A stretch of 64,000 nucleotides of DNA. It comes from Bartonella melophagi K-2C. GTDB taxonomy: Bacteria; Pseudomonadota; Alphaproteobacteria; Rhizobiales; Rhizobiaceae. Position numbers and translations under genes: made by a program. The notes under the pieces were generated by a model. That model made no database searches. It worked only from the letters and a program-made list of their open reading frames with translations, and was not told where the DNA came from. The stretch lies in contig NZ_JH725081.1 of the NCBI RefSeq assembly GCF_000278255.1, positions 348,484 through 412,483 on the forward strand. Direction: 5' to 3'. Of this stretch, positions 49,214 to 57,748 are shown piece by piece. Position 1 is the first letter of the stretch, and every line of letters begins with the position of its first letter.

Positions 49214-50752
49214 CTACTCAGCAATGATTTTGACACGTTCTCCTTCATGTAAAATTTGGGTTGGAGAAAGTGCATTTATAATGCGGAACAGTTTTTCTTT
49301 ATGGACAGTATCTTGCATTTTTTCAGCAAGGTCTGCGACGCTTTCTCCTTTTTTTATGCGTATAACACGAAGCCTTAGAGGTTTGAGTTTATTTAACACC
49401 CGCGATGAAAGTAAATGAAAACTTTCTATGGTGCGTTTGGTAATATGGTTAAAGTTTTGAGGGTGATGAGGGGCAGCAGTGAGAAAACGCAAGACCTGGT
49501 CTTTAATGGGAATGACAACCACATCAAATTGCCAATGTTCATTGGATGCGTGAGCATAAGCTGCGGCTAAACCTTGGATGGTGGTGGACTTAACAGAGGC
49601 TTGATCAAGCCCTGCGACCCATCCACTTTTTAGATAATCACTAGCAGACATGTTTTCAGGCAGGGGTACTGCATCAAAACGAATGGCGGTTTTGTCTGGG
49701 CCACTGGCAACAACAGCATATCCTGACGTATTTATGGTAAAATTATTGGGGACAGAAAAAGCTATATGTAATTGTGGATGAATAAATTGGTTTCCTCGGA
49801 TATATCCTTTGTGAAGGTTTCCACCAAAAATCATACCATCAATATATTTTAAAAAACTGTCACGATCGGTTTCTCCAATGTTAGGTGCACTGATTTCGTG
49901 AGCTTTTTTTATAGCAAGTTGGATTCGCTGTGGAGTGGTTGGATGGGTTGCCAAAAAATCAAGTGAAACATTTGTGGATGATGAGCTATTGCGAAAGGCA
50001 CTATAAGCTTCCATTGATTTTAGAAAGCGTGGAAATGCAAATGGATCATAGCCAGCTTGGTTAAGCATTTCGATCCCAATTGAATCGGCTTGGAGTTCTT
50101 GACTACGGGTAAATTGCGCCAGTTGTTTTTTATCTTTCAAAATGTTGGGCGATTTGGTGCTGGAATGCTCTAGTATGTTTGTAGCAGCATGCTCTGCAAG
50201 TTTTAGCTCAATTTCTTTTTGAAGACGCAAGATGCCATGATTGGCTGTAATGTGTGCTATTTCATGGGCTAAGATTGCCGCAACTTCTGAAGTATCATTT
50301 GCTAATGCCAACATGCCACGGGTGACATAAATATAGCTACCAGGAAGGGCAAATGCGTTGATATTTTCTGTGTCTAAAATAGTGACATGATAGGTTTGGT
50401 CAGGATTTTGTGAAGCAGCTGTCAGTCTGTTTACGATTTTTGCTAACATGTGTTCAAGTTTTGGATTGTAATATTGACCGCCATATGTTTGCAAAATACG
50501 TGAATGGTATGTAGCACCTAGTGTCGTATAGAGATTATTTTTGTTGTTGGTTTGGTCGACTATTTCACCAGTGTGCCCTTTTGTAACAGGAGAGCGGGAA
50601 GAATGAAGCTTATTGTTCACTTGGAAAGCAGTGTGACATGCAGACAATAAAAACAAGAAGCTTATGATTGCTATTGACCAGATTTTGCTAAAAACGTCTA
50701 TTTGCTGAAAAAATTTGATGCTTTGGATCAGAAATCTGATGCCTTGGATCAT
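49214..50752 (-). CDS. M48 family metalloprotease lipoprotein with C-terminal LysM-like domain
   Basis: A 512-residue peptidase. Zinc site HEIAHITANH (about residue 165) with the third ligand Glu in ELQADSIG; the TRGMLALANDTSEVAA strand precedes it. TPR-like ATHPTTPQR and a C-terminal IRIKKGESVADLAEKM...LHEGERVKI LysM-like stretch follow. Relatives (BepA/YfgC, LoiP) assemble or degrade outer-membrane proteins. A lipobox LSAC puts the acylated Cys at 39, after an unusually long n-region. AAGG 6 bases before the ATG at 50752 favours that start; the frame is open to 50983. A 21-bp in-frame duplication lies at the start (50717-50751). Confidence 0.88.
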   Translation of the reverse strand: MIQGIRFLIQSIKFFQQIDVFSKIWSIAIISFLFLLSACHTAFQVNNKLHSSRSPVTKGHTGEIVDQTNNKNNLYTTLGATYHSRILQTYGGQYYNPKLEHMLAKIVNRLTAASQNPDQTYHVTILDTENINAFALPGSYIYVTRGMLALANDTSEVAAILAHEIAHITANHGILRLQKEIELKLAEHAATNILEHSSTKSPNILKDKKQLAQFTRSQELQADSIGIEMLNQAGYDPFAFPRFLKSMEAYSAFRNSSSSTNVSLDFLATHPTTPQRIQLAIKKAHEISAPNIGETDRDSFLKYIDGMIFGGNLHKGYIRGNQFIHPQLHIAFSVPNNFTINTSGYAVVASGPDKTAIRFDAVPLPENMSASDYLKSGWVAGLDQASVKSTTIQGLAAAYAHASNEHWQFDVVVIPIKDQVLRFLTAAPHHPQNFNHITKRTIESFHLLSSRVLNKLKPLRLRVIRIKKGESVADLAEKMQDTVHKEKLFRIINALSPTQILHEGERVKIIAE

Positions 50753-50900
50753 TGCGCACCTTGTTTGTTGAATATTTTTCTTTAAAAACTTCATGTGTAT
50801 TTTGTTTGTTTTGTTACAATCGAGGATCCTTTTGGCTTCTTTATGATGATAGCTTATAGAAATAATAATAAAAGAAGCTTCATGAAAGGCATAATATGTT

Positions 50901-51539
50901 ATGACAACATTTACAATATTGTTAAATGGAGATATTTTTGTTACTGATCGTTTGCTCAACCAAATTTGCAAAAGCCGAGTCATTGCTGCTGATGGGGGGA
51001 TGCGCCATGCTGCAGCATTAAATGTGGTGCCTGAACTTTGGTTAGGGGATTTTGATTCTTGTGATCAAGCTTTACTACACACATATAGTGATGTTCCCCG
51101 TAAAGCTTTTCCTGCCGATAAAGATGTAACAGATGGTGCATTAGCATGTCAAAGAGCTTTAAGCGAGGGAGCTCAACGGCTTATTTTATGCGGTGCTTTT
51201 GGAAGTGAGCGTAGTGATCATAGTCTTTCTCATATGACACAAGCAATAGCCATGGAAGAGCAAGGTATTTCAGTTTTGTTGACGAGTGGTCGTGAAGAAG
51301 GGTGGCCGATTGTATCAAAGCCTTTTTCGTGTGATTTACCTGACGGTTGTCTATTAAGTATTATCGGATTTTCTGATTTACAAGGTTTAACGGTGTCAGG
51401 TGTTCAATGGCCCATTTTGAACCAAAACGTGTCTTTTGGGTCTTCTTTAACACTTTCTAACCGTGTGTGTGGAACTTTTTATGGTCATTTATACTGTGGC
51501 AAAGCTATAATATTAGCATCTATACCTGCTTATTCTTAA
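50901..51539 (+). CDS. thiN: Thiamine pyrophosphokinase
   Basis: A 212-residue enzyme transferring pyrophosphate from ATP to thiamine. Characteristic stretches are VIAADGGMRHAAALNVVPELWLGDFDS (in parts; the DGG and GDFDS loops), FPADKDVTDGALACQRAL, and LCGAFGSERSDHSLSHM. The C-terminal beta domain includes LQGLTVSGVQWPI. No other thiamine genes and no TPP riboswitch are nearby, so it probably serves salvaged thiamine. The last 70 bp of the gene resemble segments repeated twice downstream. Confidence 0.9.
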   Translation: MTTFTILLNGDIFVTDRLLNQICKSRVIAADGGMRHAAALNVVPELWLGDFDSCDQALLHTYSDVPRKAFPADKDVTDGALACQRALSEGAQRLILCGAFGSERSDHSLSHMTQAIAMEEQGISVLLTSGREEGWPIVSKPFSCDLPDGCLLSIIGFSDLQGLTVSGVQWPILNQNVSFGSSLTLSNRVCGTFYGHLYCGKAIILASIPAYS

Positions 51540-52460
51540 TGTGTAAGAGTAAAGAAGCAAGAATACAAGAGATATAAGGACTGATAAAACATATAAATTC
51601 ATTTTGTTTTTAGCAAAGAAAGGGTTTTGATATGTTAAAACCAATTTTAACAATGGTAATTGTTTTAGTTGTTAGTTTAAGTTCAATGGCTTTTAGACAC
51701 GTTGATCCGGAATTGTTCGATGCTCTTTTTAGTGATTTGCCAGTTGATCATGCGTTAGGGATGTGTGACAGGAAAGATAATTCTTGGAGATAACTTAAGA
51801 AAATTTGCGATAACTGTGAGTACAGCAGTGCAATTGCCGCTGAATGCTAAATATTTATGCAACTCTTTGTTGCTATTTATAATGTGGAGACTATATTACT
51901 TATATTATAAGCATCTATACTTAATTCCATAAAGCTCTTTTTAATGCATAAATAAAATAGCGGGGGCAGAGAGATATGTGCTAATAAGGCATATGGTTTT
52001 ATTTTTACAAGGAGGGAGTTTTAATATGCCTAAGATCAGTTTTAACAAAAGGCGATTGTTTCAATCATTAAGTTGAACTGAGTAGTTTATAAAACAACTA
52101 AGCAATAAATTGCAGATTATAGTGTTTATGGTGCCCTATTAATGTTTTGGTTGAGGGTGCTTTAAGTAGATACAGAAATTTCAGGAGTTTTTTAAAAAGT
52201 AGCTCCTGGTACAATATTCATAATTCATATTATTATGATTCATACCATGATAAACTCATTGTATTTGTAGAACTTTTTATTGCCATTTATGGTATGTATA
52301 GCAAAGGTATATTGTGAATATCTATACTTATTCTACGAAGCTCTTTTTAATGTATAAGAATAAAATAGTGAGAGCAAAAAGGATAAGGGTTGATAGATAC
52401 ATGTAACTTTATTTTGTTTTTAACAAAGGAAAGGGTTTTGATATGTTAAAGTCAATTTTA
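51473..52460. repeat. Three tandem, diverged copies of a ~0.4 kb segment
   Basis: Three units begin with AACTTTTTAT-like sequence: at 51473 (inside the thiN 3' end), 51861 (AACTCTTTGT) and 52271 (AACTTTTTAT), periods 388 and 410. Each then shows CATTTAT..., ATCTATAC-T..TTA, and TTTTTAATG(T/C)ATAA, and the path to a coding start ends in AAAGGGTTTTGATATGTTAAA-CAATTTTAACAATG (copies 1 and 3) or the degraded GGAGGGAGTTTTAATATG (copy 2). Only the third copy leads into a full gene. The sequence is aligned by eye. Confidence 0.75.
51632..51793 (+). CDS. Small secreted peptide related at its N-terminus to the downstream lipoprotein
   Basis: A 53-residue frame: MLKPILTMVIVLVVSLSSMAF signal-like N-terminus, then RHVDPELFDALFSDLPVDHA and GMCDRKDNSWR. 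The first 10 codons and the 30 bp upstream (GAAAGGGTTTTGAT) match the lipoprotein gene at 52443, but the body differs and lacks the glycine zipper. It is either a decayed paralogue cut off early or a short secreted peptide. Copy 2 of the repeat has only 16 codons from 52026 (MPKISFNKRR). Low confidence as a working gene. Confidence 0.4.
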   Translation: MLKPILTMVIVLVVSLSSMAFRHVDPELFDALFSDLPVDHALGMCDRKDNSWR

Positions 52461-52829
52461 ACAATGACGATTATTGCAATCGTTGGGTTAGGCTCAGTAG
52501 CTTGCACAACAACTGAGCAAACAGTTGCAGGATATGGTGTTGGTGGTGCTGCATTAGGTGCTTTAGCCGGAACAGCGATTAGTGGAAGCAGTTCTGGAGC
52601 GGTTCCAGGTGCAGCAATTGGTGCTATTGCAGGTACAGTAACAGGTGCTGCTGCTGCTCAGAAAAAACAGCAAATGTCTCAGCAAGTACCATTGTGCACC
52701 TATCGTGATGTGAGAGGTCAACTTTATCAAGCTCCTTGCCCACAACCTGTGCCACAATTATGCACCTATCGTAACACGAGAGGTCAGCTTTATCAGGCTC
52801 CTTGCCCGCAACTCGTACAGCCTTATTAA
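52443..52829 (+). CDS. Glycine-zipper outer-membrane lipoprotein with C-terminal Cys repeats
   Basis: A 128-residue lipoprotein: signal ending SVAC (acylated Cys21), then a glycine-zipper region GYGVGGAALGALAGTAISGSSSGAVPGAAIGAIAGTVTGAAAA in parts (about 30-75), as in the 17-kDa surface antigen family. The tail has a duplicated motif LCTYR(D/N)xRGQLYQAPCPQ at about residues 87-106 and 106-125, each with two Cys that could form disulfides. Its AAAGGG ribosome site and the first codons occur again upstream as decayed copies. The TAA overlaps the ATG of the ABC-F gene (TAATG), a tight coupling. Confidence 0.85.
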   Translation: MLKSILTMTIIAIVGLGSVACTTTEQTVAGYGVGGAALGALAGTAISGSSSGAVPGAAIGAIAGTVTGAAAAQKKQQMSQQVPLCTYRDVRGQLYQAPCPQPVPQLCTYRNTRGQLYQAPCPQLVQPY

Positions 52830-54652
52830 TGGGCGTACCACTTTTACGACTTGATCGTATTGTTTTAACTTTTGGAACAACCCCTTTGCTCAATCGGGCT
52901 TGCTTATCGGTTGGGCAGGGGGAACGTATTGCACTTGTTGGCCGCAATGGGTGTGGAAAGTCAACACTCTTAAAAATTGCAGCTGGTCTATTAGAACCCA
53001 ATGAAGGTGAAATTTTTCACCACCCTCGTGCTTGTGTGCGTTATGTATCACAAAGCTCTGATTTTTCAGGGGGTGATGATGTTTATACTTGTGTAGAGGC
53101 TGGTTTAAACGATGGGCATGATGTTCAATGGGTGCAGACCCTTCTTAGAGATCTTGGTTTTGTTGGGACTGAGAAATTAGCAACGCTTTCTGGTGGAGAA
53201 AAGCGGCGCGTATCCTTACTGCAGGCGATTGCAGCAAAGCCAGATATTCTTTTATTAGATGAACCGACCAATCATCTTGATGTATCAACTATTGAGTGGC
53301 TTGAAGGTGTTTTGTGTTCTTTACGTTCAGCTATTGTTGTCATTTCGCATGATCGGCGATTTTTAGAAACAGTGGCGCATTCAACAGTGTGGCTTGATCG
53401 GGGTGTGACTAAAAGGGTTGAAAAGCGTTTTTCTGCATTTGAAAGTTGGCGTGATAAAGAGCTGGAAAAAGAGGCTCGTGATCATCATAAATTGGAGCGT
53501 CAGATTGTTCGTGAAGAGCAATGGGTGCGCTATGGAGTAAGCGCAAGGCGCAAGCGTAATGAACGGCGTTTGAGTGCATTAAAGGAGATGCGAAAACTTC
53601 ATCGAACCTATAAAGGGCCTGCAGAGCGTGCGCTTTTTGCGGTATCTGAACGCCAAGATTGTGGTCAGTTGGTGCTTGAAGCAAAACGGATTTCTAAGTC
53701 TTATGGTGAGTGCGTTATTGTTAAAGATTTTTCATTGCGTTTGCAGCGTGGTGACAAGATTGGCATTGTAGGTCCCAATGGTATCGGAAAAACAACGCTT
53801 CTTTCTGTTTTGATTGGCCGCGAGTCGGCAGACAGTGGGGTGATTAAGCATGGGGTTAATGTGGTGATGGCTCTACTTGATCAACAGCGGATTTTAAATG
53901 GGGAAGAAACTTTAGCACATTATTTGACAGGTGGCAGGGGTGATAGTGTGCTCATTAATGGGCAGCAGCGCCATGTTGTTTCTTATCTTAAAGATTGTTT
54001 GTTTTTACCCGAGCAAGCTTACACCCCTATTAAAGAATTATCAGGGGGAGAAAGAGCTCGTTTAATGTTAGCGCGGCTTTTATTACAACCTGCAAATTGT
54101 TTGATTTTAGATGAACCAACCAATGATCTTGATATGGAAACATTGGATTTGCTTCAAGAACTTATTTCTGATTTTGCAGGAACAGTGATAGTGGTCAGCC
54201 ATGATAGGGATTTTTTAGATCGGACTGTGTCTCATATTTTAGCACCTGAAGGCAATGGACGCTGGACACTTTATGCTGGTGGCTATAGCGATATGATGGC
54301 ACAAAGAAAGCGGGTTGAACTTGCGCAGCATCAAGAATTGCAAAAGCCTATTGCATGTGATAGTCGAAAAAAAACAGCTTCTTCCTCAAAAATAAAGCCA
54401 CGCAGATTGTCTTATAAGCAGGTCTACGCGCTGGAGAACTTGCCTGAACACATAACGCTTTTACAAAATGAGATCAGAAACCTTGAAAAAGAATTGTCTG
54501 ATCCTGCACTTTATAGCTGTGATCAGGCTCGTTTTGAGTGTTTATCTGCAGCATTGGAAGAGAAAAAGAGCTTGTGCACGCAAAAAGAAGAAGAGTGGTT
54601 AGATCTTGAGCTTTTGCGTGAAGCTATCGAAAAAGACAATTATTTAAATTAA
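52829..54652 (+). CDS. ABC-F family ATPase (Uup/EttA-like)
   Basis: A 607-residue protein with two ABC domains and no membrane spans. Domain 1: Walker A GRNGCGKST, signature LSGGEKRRVSL, Walker B ILLLDEPTNHLD; domain 2: GPNGIGKTT, LSGGERARLMLARLL and LILDEPTNDLD. The linker is a basic coiled coil (RYGVSARRKRNERRLSALKEM in parts). The C-terminal 90 residues form a coiled coil with AGGYSDMM before it, as in Uup. Such proteins act on ribosomes or DNA branches, not in transport. The frame is open to 52802, but ATG 52829, sharing bases with the lipoprotein stop, gives the family N-terminus. Confidence 0.88.
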   Translation: MGVPLLRLDRIVLTFGTTPLLNRACLSVGQGERIALVGRNGCGKSTLLKIAAGLLEPNEGEIFHHPRACVRYVSQSSDFSGGDDVYTCVEAGLNDGHDVQWVQTLLRDLGFVGTEKLATLSGGEKRRVSLLQAIAAKPDILLLDEPTNHLDVSTIEWLEGVLCSLRSAIVVISHDRRFLETVAHSTVWLDRGVTKRVEKRFSAFESWRDKELEKEARDHHKLERQIVREEQWVRYGVSARRKRNERRLSALKEMRKLHRTYKGPAERALFAVSERQDCGQLVLEAKRISKSYGECVIVKDFSLRLQRGDKIGIVGPNGIGKTTLLSVLIGRESADSGVIKHGVNVVMALLDQQRILNGEETLAHYLTGGRGDSVLINGQQRHVVSYLKDCLFLPEQAYTPIKELSGGERARLMLARLLLQPANCLILDEPTNDLDMETLDLLQELISDFAGTVIVVSHDRDFLDRTVSHILAPEGNGRWTLYAGGYSDMMAQRKRVELAQHQELQKPIACDSRKKTASSSKIKPRRLSYKQVYALENLPEHITLLQNEIRNLEKELSDPALYSCDQARFECLSAALEEKKSLCTQKEEEWLDLELLREAIEKDNYLN

Positions 54653-54675
54653 TCCATTGTTTAAATTAATCCATG
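54644..54675. repeat. Short tandem duplication at the abcF/gapR junction
   Basis: TTTAAATTAATCCAT occurs at 54644-54658 and again at 54660-54674, with TTG/G linking the copies (period 16). The first copy contains the abcF stop, the second contains the end of the convergent gapR gene (LGMD*). The copies look like a recent local duplication that left both reading frames intact. Confidence 0.7.
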
Positions 54676-54923
54676 CCGAGTGCATTTTTATAAAGTTGGA
54701 TGACTGCTTCTTCTTCACTGCGTTCATGATCTTCTTTTTTGCGCAGTCGTATAATGTATCGCACGGCTTTACTGTCAAAACCAGATCCTTTAAGTTCAGT
54801 ATAAACGTCTTTAATATCGTCGGAAATCGCTTTTTTTTCTTCTTCTAATCGCTCAATACGTTCGATAAAAGCGCGTAGTTGGTTAGCGGATACAGCTTGT
54901 GTTTCATCAGTTAGAGTGCGCAT
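54666..54923 (-). CDS. GapR nucleoid-associated protein (DUF2312)
   Basis: An 85-residue, highly helical protein. [49 protein letters not shown] (in parts) is the DUF2312/GapR signature. In Caulobacter GapR binds overtwisted DNA ahead of replication and transcription and stimulates topoisomerases. The frame is open from a TTG at 54938, but GGAG in that stretch is 9 bases before the ATG at 54923, giving MRTLTDET. Convergent with abcF. Confidence 0.93.
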   Translation of the reverse strand: MRTLTDETQAVSANQLRAFIERIERLEEEKKAISDDIKDVYTELKGSGFDSKAVRYIIRLRKKEDHERSEEEAVIQLYKNALGMD

Positions 54924-55193
54924 TATATTGTTCTCCAAGGTATGTACTGTAAATTGGCTCTTTTTGAATTAATAAACTTTTACATTAGGGATGCCTGAGA
55001 AGTGGAAAAAAAATCAATCGTTTCGCTTTTTTTACAAATTAGCTTTAAATAGTGTGAATGAAGAAATCTATGCGTGAATAAAGAGAAGATAAGTCTATGT
55101 ATGGATAAAGGAAAGATAAAAAGAAGACAAAATAAAAATATAATAAATTATGCTTTAAAGTTGCAATATTTTGAAGAAAAAAAGAAGGGATGA

Positions 55194-55739
55194 ATGTTTT
55201 ATTGTAAGGACCGTTTTTGTAAGATTGAGCTTGGAAGTGTTAAAAAGCACAAAGGTGTGTTTCAACAGGGAAAACAGAAAAAATTGAGGTTTTTTTTATT
55301 GAGTGTTCTTCTTTTGTTCTTATTTACTGGATATGTAAAAGCTGATTTTCGGGTTTGTAATATGACTCAAAAAACACTGGGTATTGCTCTTGGCTATCGC
55401 ACACTTTCAGACTGGGTGAGTGAAGGCTGGTGGGTTATTCCACCTACAGTGTGTAAATCTCTGGTCGATGGGCCCCTTTCATCACGGTTTTATTATTTAT
55501 ATGCAGAAGATGCACAAAAAAAGGGAAATTGGGTTGGTTCTATAACAATGTGTGTAAAGGATAGCAAATTTATTATTGAAGGTGTTCATGATTGTTTTGC
55601 TAGGGGATTTCAAAAGGCTACATTTGAAGAAATTGATACGGGTGATCAAACTAGTTGGATGGTCCAGTTAACTGATAAGCCTTTTTTGAATAATTCAATT
55701 TCAAAGTCTCCTAATACTTCAGGGGAGGGTTCACCATGA
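55194..55739 (+). CDS. DUF1036 secreted protein
   Basis: A 181-residue exported protein. An N-terminal hydrophobic segment (FFLLSVLLLFLFTGYVKADF, about residues 33-52) follows 30 basic and polar residues; cleavage is likely after VKA. The mature part has RVCNMTQKTLGIALGYRT, WVSEGWWVIPP, CKSLVDGPLSSRFYYLYAED and CFARGFQKATFEEIDTG, the DUF1036 pattern with conserved Cys. The function is unknown; members lie next to pykA in many rhizobia. It overlaps pykA by 4 bases (ATGA). Confidence 0.88.
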   Translation: MFYCKDRFCKIELGSVKKHKGVFQQGKQKKLRFFLLSVLLLFLFTGYVKADFRVCNMTQKTLGIALGYRTLSDWVSEGWWVIPPTVCKSLVDGPLSSRFYYLYAEDAQKKGNWVGSITMCVKDSKFIIEGVHDCFARGFQKATFEEIDTGDQTSWMVQLTDKPFLNNSISKSPNTSGEGSP

Positions 55740-57172
55740 AACGTGCACGTAAGATTAAAATCATTGCTACACTTGGTCCTTCTTCTTTTTCAATATCAAT
55801 GATTGAAAAGCTTTTTAAAGCTGGAGCGGATGTTTTTCGAATTAATATGAGCCACACAGATCATGCGACAATGCGTGATGTGGTTGAGCATATACGGGTT
55901 GTTGAAAAGACGCTTTGTCGGCCTATTGGCATTTTAGCAGATTTGCAAGGGCCGAAATTACGAATCGGACGTTTTAAAAATAGCAAAGAGGATTTGGTTA
56001 TTGGGCAGAGTTTTACATTAGATAATAAAGATATGCTTGGTGATGCACGGCGTGTTTTTTTACCCCATAAGGAAGTTTTAGCGGCTGTTAAACCAGGTGA
56101 TCGTTTGTTGCTAGATGATGGGAAGCTTGAACTTTTGGCTGAAACTTGTGATGATACTTCTATTGAGTGCCGTGTGATTGCTGGAACACATATTTCTGAT
56201 CACAAGGGGATCAACCTTCCTGATACAGTTTTGTCTTGTGGGGTGATGACATCAAAGGATCGTGCTGATCTTATGGCTGTTTTAGAACAGTCAGTTGATT
56301 GGGTGGCGCTTTCTTTTATCCAACATCCGGAAGATATTTTATTGGTTCGCAAGCTGACACAAGGCAAAGTATCCTTGATGGCTAAGATCGAAAAACCTCA
56401 GGCTTTAGAGCATATAGAAGACATTATTGATGTGTCTGATAGTCTTATGATTGCGCGGGGAGACCTTGGGGTGGAAGTACCTTTAGAACAAGTGCCATCT
56501 CTTCAGATGGAAATTATCAAAACATGTCGTTTGGCAGGAAAACCTGTGGTTGTTGCAACACAGATGCTTGAATCAATGATTACAGCGCCTGTACCAACAC
56601 GGGCAGAAGTTTCTGATGTGGCTACGGCTGTTTATGCTGGTGTTGATGCGGTGATGTTATCGGCAGAATCAGCTTCTGGTCTTTACCCTGAAGAGGCTGT
56701 GGGCATGATGGATCGTATTGCAAAGCAGGTGGAGCGCGATCACACCTATACTACAATGGTTAATGCACAGCGCCCCAAACCAGAGGCAACAGAGCCAGAT
56801 GCTATTTCTTTTGCAGCGCGTCAGATAGCTGAAACGCTACAGTTGGAAGCTATTGTTGCCTATACTGCTTCAGGTGCGACGGGTGTGCGTACATCACGTG
56901 AACGCCCAAACATACCCATCATTGCTTTATCGCCGATTATTAAAACAGCGCGGCGGTTGGCTTTGGTTTGGGGGCTTCATTGTGTGGTTAGTGAGGATGC
57001 GCATGATTTAGATGATATGGTTCATCGTGCGGCTGCAATCGCTTTTCAGGGAGGCTTTTGTAAGGCAGGTGATCGGTTTATTGTGATTGCTGGGGTTCCC
57101 TTTGGAACGCCTGGTGCAACAAATTTATTGCGTATTGCTTCTTGTTGTTCAAACGTTTCAAAGAGCGTTTGA
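55736..57172 (+). CDS. pykA: Pyruvate kinase
   Basis: A 478-residue enzyme making pyruvate and ATP from phosphoenolpyruvate. Seen: KIIATLGPSSFSISM, VFRINMSHTD, ADLQGPKLRIGRF (catalytic strand), the Lys in SLMAKIEKPQALEHI, IMIARGDLGVEVP and the MLESMITAPVPTRAEVSDVATAV stretch (in parts). The C-terminal domain ends in GVPFGTPGATNLLRI, with the sugar-phosphate-effector loop region less clear. It completes lower glycolysis together with gap and pgk some 5 kb away. Confidence 0.97.
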   Translation: MKRARKIKIIATLGPSSFSISMIEKLFKAGADVFRINMSHTDHATMRDVVEHIRVVEKTLCRPIGILADLQGPKLRIGRFKNSKEDLVIGQSFTLDNKDMLGDARRVFLPHKEVLAAVKPGDRLLLDDGKLELLAETCDDTSIECRVIAGTHISDHKGINLPDTVLSCGVMTSKDRADLMAVLEQSVDWVALSFIQHPEDILLVRKLTQGKVSLMAKIEKPQALEHIEDIIDVSDSLMIARGDLGVEVPLEQVPSLQMEIIKTCRLAGKPVVVATQMLESMITAPVPTRAEVSDVATAVYAGVDAVMLSAESASGLYPEEAVGMMDRIAKQVERDHTYTTMVNAQRPKPEATEPDAISFAARQIAETLQLEAIVAYTASGATGVRTSRERPNIPIIALSPIIKTARRLALVWGLHCVVSEDAHDLDDMVHRAAAIAFQGGFCKAGDRFIVIAGVPFGTPGATNLLRIASCCSNVSKSV

Positions 57173-57247
57173 CGATTTTAAAGGGTGTTTTAAAAAAGGT
57201 ACTCAAAGAAGCCTGTTGAACAGGTGCATACTCTTAACTTTTAGCAA

Positions 57248-57310
57248 AAAGCTTGCAAGGTATAAGGCTTAAAAAATGTGTGGTTTGTGCTTTGAGTGTT
57301 TGCAAGCTTT
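57248..57310. repeat. Long-loop inverted repeat between pykA and zapA
   Basis: AAAGCTTGCAA (57248-57258) is the exact reverse complement of TTGCAAGCTTT (57300-57310), 41 bp apart. On the minus strand the second arm runs into TTTTTGC. It lies in the 199-bp gap between convergent pykA and zapA. It could be a terminator with a large loop or part of a small RNA; nothing decides it. Confidence 0.6.
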
Positions 57311-57371
57311 GACATTTAAGTGATTATTTGGACGCATGAGAACCTTATGCTTTATGCTTTTTTCTGTTATT

Positions 57372-57737
57372 TTAAGAGGGTGTGAGATTAGTCTCATCGT
57401 CTTGCAGCAGTAATTGATTAGTCAGCTTTTCAATACGCTTGGTTGTTTCGTGCACAATTTGGCTTAAGGTTTGGTCTCGTTTAGAGTTTTGTTGTAAGAG
57501 AGTTGCATAGCTTTCTTGCAATTTTTTATTTTCTCGTTTTATTTCTTCCATTTCATCGATAATCATAATGCCAGCCATAACGGATAAACGATGATCACCG
57601 ATTTCCCCAAAATCATTTTTCAGGTGTGTGATATATTGATCTAATTGGGCAGCAAGCTGCTGAAGGTGGCTTTCTTGCCCTTTATCGCAAGCCATACGAT
57701 AAATTTTACCATCAATAGTGACAGAAACAGTTTCCAT
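57372..57737 (-). CDS. zapA: Cell division protein ZapA
   Basis: A 121-residue FtsZ-associated protein: TVSVTIDGKIYRMACDKGQE at the N-terminus, LQQLAAQLDQYITHLKNDF and DHRLSVMAGIMIIDEM in the core, then a long coiled coil (KRENKKLQESYATLLQ). ZapA bundles FtsZ protofilaments at midcell. Preceded by the DUF4164 gene on the same strand (11 bp). Confidence 0.9.
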   Translation of the reverse strand: METVSVTIDGKIYRMACDKGQESHLQQLAAQLDQYITHLKNDFGEIGDHRLSVMAGIMIIDEMEEIKRENKKLQESYATLLQQNSKRDQTLSQIVHETTKRIEKLTNQLLLQDDETNLTPS

Positions 57738-57748
57738 GGTTTAAACCT

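Noticed and set aside
50750-50900. Possible TPP riboswitch before thiN
   Set aside because: No thi-box sequence (such as CTGAGA with a later ACC-TGA-like element) is seen, and the region is mostly the 5' part of the divergent protease gene.
57173-57371. 6S RNA gene next to zapA
   Set aside because: The place fits and there is an inverted repeat, but I do not see the 6S central bubble or closing stem, so it is only listed as something to test.
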